Shown in pieces: positions 1 to 4,985 of a stretch of 12,282 nucleotides of DNA. Positions within the stretch are counted from its first letter, which is position 1, and each line of letters opens with the position of its first letter. Under the pieces are notes generated by a model. The model saw only the letters and a program-made list of their open reading frames with translations. It was not told the DNA's origin and made no database searches. This DNA comes from Nitrosopumilales archaeon CG_4_9_14_0_2_um_filter_34_16 (GTDB lineage: Archaea > Thermoproteota > Nitrososphaeria > Nitrososphaerales > Nitrosopumilaceae). Location of the stretch: positions 1-12,282 of the forward strand of contig PFRJ01000017.1 of assembly GCA_002788515.1 (NCBI GenBank), read 5' to 3'. A program made the translations under genes and the position numbers.

Positions 1-483
1 AAAAATGATCTTGCTTTAGATGATTTTCAGGAAATATTTCTTGATAACATGGTTAGTGGATTATTTGATTTGAAATCCTTAGGCTCCTCTTTTGAAGGTA
101 CTAACTCTCTTATGTATTTGATTAATGGGAGTGTAAAGGGAATTGATGGATACATTAAACGATTGATTGATGAAATTCGTTTAACATTAAAGAAAAATGA
201 TCTAAAAGCTAGCAGAACCAAGATTGCGTTGTCTTGGACACTTGATCAGCACGCAATGCGTGGAGATAAAATTGAAATGCTTCAGAATTTAACATCACGA
301 TTACGTGATTATATTGGTGATGTTGAGGCCTATGAAGATCCAAACTTTGATCTATTTCACAGTGACAAAACCACAATTGTTGTTGCATGTTCAAAATTTG
401 ATTTTGATAATATTGAAAAAACCAAACAAAGTTCTGATCTAATAATGATAAAAGCCAATCCTTTATGTGAAACAATTCAATAA
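1..483 (+). CDS. 3' part of an unrecognised protein gene (5' end outside the window)
   Basis: The frame is open from the first base and stops with TAA at 481-483, giving 160 visible residues. The ATG at 49 is therefore probably internal and not the start. I do not recognise the family. The visible part looks soluble: there is no long hydrophobic stretch, no Cys pair and no obvious nucleotide-binding motif. A mostly helical, charged middle (around ALSWTLDQHAMRGDKIEML, roughly residues 75-93) is followed by a short segment with beta character (TTIVVACSKFDF, roughly 122-133) and a polar tail. It lies 35 bases upstream of grpE on the same strand, but grpE appears to have its own TATA box, so co-transcription with the chaperone genes is uncertain. 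That it is a real gene is supported by the long open frame and codon use like its neighbours. Confidence 0.75.
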   Translation, partial: KNDLALDDFQEIFLDNMVSGLFDLKSLGSSFEGTNSLMYLINGSVKGIDGYIKRLIDEIRLTLKKNDLKASRTKIALSWTLDQHAMRGDKIEMLQNLTSRLRDYIGDVEAYEDPNFDLFHSDKTTIVVACSKFDFDNIEKTKQSSDLIMIKANPLCETIQ

Positions 484-486
484 GAG

Positions 487-495
487 TATAAATTA
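487..495 (+). promoter_or_regulatory. TATA box for grpE
   Basis: TATAAATTA sits between the upstream stop codon and grpE, with its centre about 27-29 bases before the ATG at 519. In archaea transcription starts about 25-28 bases after the TATA centre, so the transcript would begin at or next to that ATG and be leaderless. This is the main reason for preferring ATG 519 over the in-frame TTG at 510. Confidence 0.55.
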
Positions 496-518
496 CCTAA
501 ATCATAATTTTGGGTGAA

Positions 519-1079
519 ATGTCAAGCGAAACTAACGACGATGAAATTCCAGTTGATATAATGTCTGAAAATAAAATAGATGATGAATCTATAGATGATT
601 CAAAGTTTTCAGAAATTACTATTGAAGAATTAACTAAGTTACTAGATTCAGAAAAACAAAAATCGTCCCAATATGAGGAAAAATTAAAACATGTTTTAGC
701 TGATTTTCAAAATCTTAGTCGTAAGACTCAATCAGATATAGAAAATGGTGTAAATACAAAAATTAATGAATTTTTATTAGATTTTTTAAAAATTTATGAC
801 GATTTTATTCTTGCAAAAGAAGTTTTTTCTGATAGCAAAATAAATTCAGAAGGGCTAGATTCTATTTTAAAAAATATGGAGTCTTTATTGAAAAAATATC
901 GTGTTACTCCAATAGATGCGTTAGGAGAAATTTTTGATCCAAACTTCCATGAAGCGATATCTATCATCAACGATCCAAATCTGGATGATAATACAATCAC
1001 AAAAGAGATCAGGAAGGGATATATTTCTCATGAGAGAGTTATAAGACCTACGTTAGTAGAAATTTCAAAAAAAGGATGA
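519..1079 (+). CDS. grpE: GrpE, nucleotide exchange factor of the DnaK chaperone
   Basis: GrpE dimers open the nucleotide-binding domain of DnaK to release ADP and reset the folding cycle in the cytoplasm. The 186-residue product has the family layout. An acidic, probably disordered N-terminus (about 1-35) is followed by a long charged helix (about 36-85) that should form the dimer coiled coil. The C-terminal domain carries the GrpE signature, beginning FDPNFHEA (139-146) and continuing through a segment with GYISHERVIRPTLVEIS. The start was set at ATG 519 because a TATA box lies about 27-29 bases upstream; an in-frame TTG at 510 would add three residues. GGTGA at 513-517 resembles a Shine-Dalgarno site but is only one base from the ATG. 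The gene ends six bases before dnaK, so the two are almost certainly co-transcribed. Identity is firm. Confidence 0.95.
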   Translation: MSSETNDDEIPVDIMSENKIDDESIDDSKFSEITIEELTKLLDSEKQKSSQYEEKLKHVLADFQNLSRKTQSDIENGVNTKINEFLLDFLKIYDDFILAKEVFSDSKINSEGLDSILKNMESLLKKYRVTPIDALGEIFDPNFHEAISIINDPNLDDNTITKEIRKGYISHERVIRPTLVEISKKG

Positions 1080-1080
1080 T
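1071..1080 (+). promoter_or_regulatory. Possible ribosome binding site of dnaK (AAAGGATGAT)
   Basis: AAAGGATGAT overlaps the end of grpE and lies five bases before the dnaK ATG. The identical ten bases at the same five-base spacing precede dnaJ (3010-3019). The match to a canonical archaeal Shine-Dalgarno (GGTGAT) is only partial, so a role in translation is inferred from the repetition and spacing. Confidence 0.4.
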
Positions 1081-1085
1081 AAAAT

Positions 1086-2975
1086 ATGGCTAAAATTATT
1101 GGAATAGATTTAGGGACAAGTAATTCTGCAGCAGCAGTAATAATGGGTGGAAAACCTACTATTATTCCTGCAGCAGAAGGAGCTACTGTAGGCGGAAAGG
1201 CATTCCCATCTGTTGTAGCATTTACTAAAGACGGTGATCTTTTGGTTGGTGAACCTGCAAGAAGGCAATCTGTAACAAATCCTGATAGAACAATTGTTGC
1301 TGCAAAAAGAAAAATGGGCTCTGATTATACTTTTAAAATTTTGGATAAAGAGTACAAACCACAACAAATCTCATCATTCATTTTGCAAAAAATCAAAAAA
1401 GATGCTGAGGCATTTATTGGTGAACCTGTAGAAAAAGCAGTTATTACTGTACCTGCATATTTTGATGATAATCAACGTCAGGCAACTAAGGATGCTGGAA
1501 CCATTGCTGGCCTAGATGTTGTCAGAATTATAAATGAACCAACAGCTGCGTCTTTGGCATTTGGATTAGATAAAGTAGCACAAGACATGAAAATTCTTGT
1601 CTTTGATTTTGGCGGTGGTACATTAGACGTTACTATAATGGAAATGGGTGGAGGAGTTTTTGAAGTTCTTAGTACTTCTGGTGATACTCAGTTAGGCGGT
1701 ACAGATATGGATAAAGTTCTAATTGATTTCATCGTAGATGAATTTAGGAAAAAAGAAGGAGTTGATCTCACTACAGATTCAACTGCCATGACAAGAATTA
1801 GAGAAGCTTCTGAAAAAGCTAAAATTGAATTATCTACTGTTATGGAAACCGATGTAAACTTGCCATTTATTTCTCATGATCCATCTTCAGGTGCTAAAAA
1901 TCTTGAATTAAGAATCACTAGATCTAAACTTGATGAACTGATAAGGCCAATTGTTGAAAGATGCAAGCCTTCAATACTCAAAGCATTGGAAGATGCAAAA
2001 CTCACCAATTCTGATATTAATAAAATTGTCATGGTTGGCGGTCCTACAAGAATCCCATTGGTTAGAAAATTTGTCAGTGAAGTTGTGGGTCAACAATCCG
2101 AATCTGGTGTGGATCCTATGGAAGCTGTAGCAATGGGAGCTGCTATTCAAGCAGGAATTATTGCCGGTGATGTCACTAGTGACATAGTTTTACTTGATGT
2201 TACACCTTTGACTTTGGGAATTGAAACTTTAGGAGGTGTACGAGAACCATTAATTGAAAGAAATACCACAATTCCAACTTCTAAAAGTAAGGTATTCACC
2301 ACTGCAGCTGACAATCAAACAGCTGTTACTATTCACATTGTTCAAGGTGAACGACCAATGGCAACTGATAATGTGTCTTTGGGAAGCTTTAATCTTACTG
2401 ATTTACCACCAGCTCCACGAGGAATTCCTCAAATTGAAGTAAAATTTGATATTGATGCAAATGGAATAATCAATGTAACTGCAAAAGATCTAGGTACTCA
2501 AAAAGAAGCAAAGATCACTATTGAATCCTCCTCAAAATTATCCAAAGAAGAAATTGAAAAATTGAAAGAAGACGCGGAAAAATTCTCTGATGAAGATAAA
2601 AAGAAGAAAGAGAAAATTGATCTAAGAAATGAGGCAGAGAGCTACATTTACACTACAGAAAAACTAGTTAATCATGATCTTAAAGATAAGATCTCTCAAG
2701 AACAAGGAATCAAAATAACTGATGCTGTTAAAGAAGTTAAAGAAGTTTTAGACAAGGAACCTGCTGAATTAAAACCTAAACTTGAAGCATTACAAACTCT
2801 AGTTAGCGAAGTTACTACTGAACTTTACAAAAATGCTTCACCCCCACCTGGTGCTGAAGGACAACCTGGTGCTGAAGGACAACCTGGTGCTGAAGGACAA
2901 CCTGGTGCTGAAGGACAACCTGGTGCTGAAGGACAAACTACTGAATCATCTACTGATGAAACAAAAACTAGCTAA
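1086..2975 (+). CDS. dnaK: DnaK, Hsp70 chaperone with a collagen-like repeat tail
   Basis: Hsp70 binds exposed hydrophobic segments of client proteins in an ATP-driven cycle with DnaJ and GrpE. The 629-residue protein is complete. The ATPase domain shows the phosphate-1 loop IDLGTSNS (7-14), the phosphate-2 motif DFGGGT (174-179) and the adenosine motif GGPTR (318-322). The substrate-binding domain begins after DVTPLTLGIETLGG, and a charged helical lid follows. The lid ends in PPPG and then five perfect copies of PGAEGQ (588-617), read as ten uninterrupted Gly-X-Y triplets, before a polar end TTESSTDETKTS. Hsp70 tails are usually disordered and vary between species, but this regular repeat is unusual. 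The gene starts six bases after grpE, with AAAGGATGAT as its likely ribosome binding site, and dnaJ follows after 49 bases. Archaeal Hsp70 genes are generally thought to derive from bacteria. Confidence 0.97.
   Translation: MAKIIGIDLGTSNSAAAVIMGGKPTIIPAAEGATVGGKAFPSVVAFTKDGDLLVGEPARRQSVTNPDRTIVAAKRKMGSDYTFKILDKEYKPQQISSFILQKIKKDAEAFIGEPVEKAVITVPAYFDDNQRQATKDAGTIAGLDVVRIINEPTAASLAFGLDKVAQDMKILVFDFGGGTLDVTIMEMGGGVFEVLSTSGDTQLGGTDMDKVLIDFIVDEFRKKEGVDLTTDSTAMTRIREASEKAKIELSTVMETDVNLPFISHDPSSGAKNLELRITRSKLDELIRPIVERCKPSILKALEDAKLTNSDINKIVMVGGPTRIPLVRKFVSEVVGQQSESGVDPMEAVAMGAAIQAGIIAGDVTSDIVLLDVTPLTLGIETLGGVREPLIERNTTIPTSKSKVFTTAADNQTAVTIHIVQGERPMATDNVSLGSFNLTDLPPAPRGIPQIEVKFDIDANGIINVTAKDLGTQKEAKITIESSSKLSKEEIEKLKEDAEKFSDEDKKKKEKIDLRNEAESYIYTTEKLVNHDLKDKISQEQGIKITDAVKEVKEVLDKEPAELKPKLEALQTLVSEVTTELYKNASPPPGAEGQPGAEGQPGAEGQPGAEGQPGAEGQTTESSTDETKTS
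2847..2936 (+). repeat. Five perfect 18-bp tandem repeats inside dnaK
   Basis: The unit CCTGGTGCTGAAGGACAA occurs five times head to tail with no mismatch. It is in frame and encodes PGAEGQ. Identity at silent positions as well as coding ones points to recent expansion by slippage or unequal recombination. Copy number is likely to vary among close relatives, always in steps of six residues. Confidence 0.97.
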
Positions 2976-2990
2976 GTGCCAATTCAATCA

Positions 2991-3002
2991 TTTATACTAT
3001 AA
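2991..3002 (+). promoter_or_regulatory. Possible internal TATA box before dnaJ
   Basis: TTTATACTATAA lies in the 49-base dnaK-dnaJ gap. Its TTTATA part is centred about 31 bases before the dnaJ ATG, so a transcript from it would start only a few bases upstream of the ATG. This could give dnaJ its own supply beside read-through from dnaK. It is a sequence match only, in an AT-rich gap. Confidence 0.35.
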
Positions 3003-3009
3003 TTACAAT

Positions 3010-3019
3010 AAAGGATGAT
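3010..3019 (+). promoter_or_regulatory. Possible ribosome binding site of dnaJ (AAAGGATGAT)
   Basis: The same ten bases precede dnaK (1071-1080), also five bases before the start codon. The shared sequence and spacing support a common translation signal for read-through mRNA and support the ATG at 3025 as the dnaJ start. Confidence 0.4.
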
Positions 3020-3024
3020 GATTC

Positions 3025-4110
3025 ATGACTGCAAAACGTGATTATTATGAAGTCTTGGGCGTTACCAAAACATCATCTTTGGATGAAGTTAAACAACAGT
3101 ATAGAAAATTAGCACTAAAATTCCATCCTGATCGAAATAAATCTGCAGAGGCCTCAGAACATTTCAAAGAAATTTCTGAAGCATATGCTGTTCTTTCAGA
3201 TCCTGCAAAAAAGCAACTCTATGATCAACATGGACATGCAGGTGTAGATGGTAGATATTCAAGCGAAGATATCTTTCAAGGTGCGCGAGGGGATTTCAGT
3301 GATATTTTTGGTCGTGGAGGAGGAGGATTTGATTCAATTTTTGAATCAATCTTTGGTCGTGGAGGAGGAGGATTTGGGTTTAATCAACAACGTGGATCTG
3401 ATCTTCTATACGAAACTTCTGTCACTTTAGAAGATGTACTTCATGGAAAAAAAATGGAGATTAATTTACAAAAACAGATCCAATGTGATAATTGTCATGG
3501 ATCTGGATCTAAACCTGGTACCAATAAGAAGACATGTACATCATGTAATGGTCAAGGACAAGTAAGACAAACTCGTAATATGGGATTTGCATCATTTGTA
3601 ACTGCTGCACCATGTTCTACTTGTAGAGGACAAGGCTCCATCATAGAATTCCCTTGTAGTGAATGCAAAGGGCAAGGAAAGAAAAGAGGTTCTAAAACCG
3701 TCACATTTGATATTCCACCTGGTATTGATTCAGGTGATTATACTGTTTCTGGAGAAGGGAATGAAGTCCCTGATGGTGTTAATGGTGATTTAATAGTTAG
3801 AGTAAGAGTTCAACCCCATTCACAATTCACTAGAGACGGAAAAGATATTTTTTATGATCACAATGTTTCTATGATTGATGCTGCATTAGGTTGTGAGATT
3901 ACTGTTCCAACTTTAGAGGGTAAAGAGAAAATTAAAGTTGATTCTGGCAGTCAACCAAACACTATAATCAAACTAAAAGGAAAAGGAGTTCCTCACATTA
4001 ATTATAGAGGACGAGGCGATCAATTTGTTAGGATTGTAATAAACATTCCAACAAAACTCAACAAACATCAAAAAAATCTTTTAGATGAATTTAGAAAGAT
4101 AAGTGATTGA
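3025..4110 (+). CDS. dnaJ: DnaJ, type A Hsp40 co-chaperone
   Basis: DnaJ delivers unfolded clients to DnaK and stimulates its ATPase. The 361-residue protein has every part of a class A J-protein. The N-terminal J domain carries HPD (34-36). The Gly/Phe region (about 75-125) holds two copies of FGRGGGGF (95-102 and 110-117). The zinc-binding domain has four complete CxxCxGxG motifs: CDNCHGSG (from residue 154), CTSCNGQG, CSTCRGQG and CSECKGQG. The C-terminal beta domains follow. It is toward the short end of the class A range. It follows dnaK by 49 bases and is followed after ten bases by a HAD-family gene on the same strand. The Gly/Phe region contains a 25-bp direct repeat (3307-3331 and 3352-3376). 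Confidence 0.96.
   Translation: MTAKRDYYEVLGVTKTSSLDEVKQQYRKLALKFHPDRNKSAEASEHFKEISEAYAVLSDPAKKQLYDQHGHAGVDGRYSSEDIFQGARGDFSDIFGRGGGGFDSIFESIFGRGGGGFGFNQQRGSDLLYETSVTLEDVLHGKKMEINLQKQIQCDNCHGSGSKPGTNKKTCTSCNGQGQVRQTRNMGFASFVTAAPCSTCRGQGSIIEFPCSECKGQGKKRGSKTVTFDIPPGIDSGDYTVSGEGNEVPDGVNGDLIVRVRVQPHSQFTRDGKDIFYDHNVSMIDAALGCEITVPTLEGKEKIKVDSGSQPNTIIKLKGKGVPHINYRGRGDQFVRIVINIPTKLNKHQKNLLDEFRKISD
3307..3376 (+). repeat. Direct 25-bp repeat in the dnaJ Gly/Phe region
   Basis: An identical 25-base segment, TTTGGTCGTGGAGGAGGAGG plus ATTTG, occurs at 3307-3331 and 3352-3376, with starts exactly 45 bases (15 codons) apart. It encodes FGRGGGGF twice and suggests an in-frame duplication. The spacer contains the short inverted repeat TTGATTCAA-TTT-TTGAATCAA. 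Confidence 0.9.
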
Positions 4111-4120
4111 TTGAAAAAAT

Positions 4121-4660
4121 ATGAAAATTGCATTAGATGTTGACGGTGTACTTGCCGATGTAATAGTATCATGGTTAAATTACAGCAACACAATTAGACC
4201 TGCTATTTACAAACATGAAGTTACTGATTGGGAATTCTGGAAGAAATTCAAAATAGATCGTTTTGATTTTTACATCGAGCTTAGTTCATGCTGGAAAAAT
4301 TGGATATCTATACCTCCAACAGAAAATGATCTATCATCAATTACCAAATTACTCTCAACTATGGGTCAAGTAGATATTGTTACTGCAAGAGAACGCTCTA
4401 CAGATTCCTTTGTTAAATCATGGCTCAACCATCATGACATATCATATGATAATTACATCTCAGTTATTGATGGACCGATGAAAGCTGATTTAGATTATGA
4501 CGTGTTTATTGATGACTCTCCACATAACGCAGAAAAATTTCTTAAAAACAGCAAAAAAATGATTTTGTATTCACAACCTTGGAATCAGCATATCTCTAAT
4601 CCATCCATCCATCGTGTTTCAAATCTCACAGAAGCAATTGAAAAAATAAAACTTTACTAG
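4121..4660 (+). CDS. HAD-superfamily phosphatase, 5'(3')-deoxyribonucleotidase-like
   Basis: The 179-residue product has the HAD phosphatase motifs in order. Motif I is DVDG (6-9), with D6 the expected nucleophile and D8 the acid/base. Motif II is the Thr of TARERS (T88). The acidic metal-binding motif is FIDDSP (129-134). The opening MKIALDVDGVLADV and the overall size resemble the NT5C group, which removes phosphate from nucleoside monophosphates, but substrates of small HAD enzymes cannot be read reliably from sequence. No membrane segment or signal peptide is visible. It starts ten bases after the dnaJ stop, so it probably belongs to the chaperone operon. Its TAG stop shares the palindrome CTAG with the stop of the opposite-strand gene. 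A T8 run directly follows. Confidence 0.82.
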   Translation: MKIALDVDGVLADVIVSWLNYSNTIRPAIYKHEVTDWEFWKKFKIDRFDFYIELSSCWKNWISIPPTENDLSSITKLLSTMGQVDIVTARERSTDSFVKSWLNHHDISYDNYISVIDGPMKADLDYDVFIDDSPHNAEKFLKNSKKMILYSQPWNQHISNPSIHRVSNLTEAIEKIKLY

Positions 4661-4821
4661 TTTTTTTTAAATTTTCTAATGTTAACTTGGTGTCCATTTC
4701 TGATGTGTGTAGAGTGAGCAGTGTTTAATAATTCCCCAATTTTATCGTCATGATAATATTTAACGTTGTAACGACCGAGAACCTTTTTACAATTTACACA
4801 ATACACTTCTTTGAATTCCAT
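4657..4821 (-). CDS. Small CxxC/His protein, possibly zinc-binding, function unknown
   Basis: This is a 54-residue gene, short enough to be missed by a 60-residue cutoff, running from ATG 4821-4819 to TAG 4659-4657. The product begins MEFKEVYCVNCKKVLGRYN. It has a CxxC pair (C8, C11), three histidines at 36, 39 and 44 (HSTHIRNGH), and a basic end RKFKKN. One Cys pair plus closely spaced His residues could bind a single zinc ion in a small nucleic-acid-binding fold, but this is inference. Support for a real gene is the motif content, an open frame that fills the gap between the HAD gene and the tRNA, and a TATA-like stretch upstream (4857-4868). Its end overlaps the HAD gene by four bases. I do not recognise a named family. 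Confidence 0.7.
   Translation of the reverse strand: MEFKEVYCVNCKKVLGRYNVKYYHDDKIGELLNTAHSTHIRNGHQVNIRKFKKN
4661..4668 (+). terminator. T8 run, probable terminator of the grpE-dnaK-dnaJ-HAD operon
   Basis: Eight T residues begin at the base after the HAD stop codon, followed by AAATTTTC. Archaeal RNA polymerase commonly stops at such T-runs without a hairpin. The same bases, read on the other strand, encode the Lys-rich end of the small CxxC protein. Confidence 0.55.
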
Positions 4822-4856
4822 TTTGTCTCTTGACTAACTGGATGTAATTGTTTAAT

Positions 4857-4868
4857 GGTATAATAAAG
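4857..4868. promoter_or_regulatory. AT-rich element, possible shared TATA region
   Basis: GGTATAATAAAG lies between the divergent tRNA-Leu (+) and small CxxC gene (-). Read on the plus strand it is about 37 bases before the tRNA, allowing a leader of about ten bases. Read on the minus strand (CTTTATTATACC) it is about 41 bases before the ATG at 4821. It could serve either gene or both. The rest of the 4661-4899 stretch is filled by the small gene and this spacer. Confidence 0.35.
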
Positions 4869-4899
4869 AAACTTATTCCTGATCTCAAAATTTTACTAT

Positions 4900-4984
4900 G
4901 CGGGAGTCACCCAGCCTGGTCAACGGTGTAAGGTTCAGATCCTTATCTCCTAGGAGTTCGTGGGTTCAAATCCCACTTCCCGCA
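4900..4984 (+). tRNA. tRNA-Leu (anticodon CAG)
   Basis: The 85-base gene folds as a complete class II tRNA. The acceptor stem GCGGGAG pairs with TTCCCGC, with A as discriminator. The D arm is ACC/GGT around AGCCTGGTCAA. The anticodon stem TAAGG/CCTTA encloses the loop TTCAGAT, giving anticodon CAG for CUG codons. The long variable arm is CTCC/GGAG, and the T arm is GTGGG TTCAAAT CCCAC. The long variable arm and A73 agree with leucine identity. No intron and no encoded CCA are present. The gene ends one base before the stop codon of the convergent gatE, so its transcript must terminate inside the gatE 3' end, where T-runs occur at 5008-5013 and 5017-5022. Confidence 0.96.
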
Positions 4985-4985
4985 T

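Noticed and set aside
209..475. A minus-strand open frame of 88 codons near the window start
   Set aside because: It lies fully within the opposite-strand gene, which has the longer frame continuing from the window edge.
2847..2936. Repeat array considered as a CRISPR-like array
   Set aside because: The units are head to tail with no spacers and are in frame within dnaK.
2833..3018. A plus-strand frame with a repeated leucine-rich pattern at the dnaK end
   Set aside because: The repeat appearance comes from reading the dnaK 18-bp repeats in another frame; the dnaK frame gives the coherent product.
3015..3021. ATGATGA, a match to box C of C/D guide RNAs
   Set aside because: No CTGA box D or internal C'/D' boxes at a suitable distance; the bases overlap the translation signal before dnaJ.
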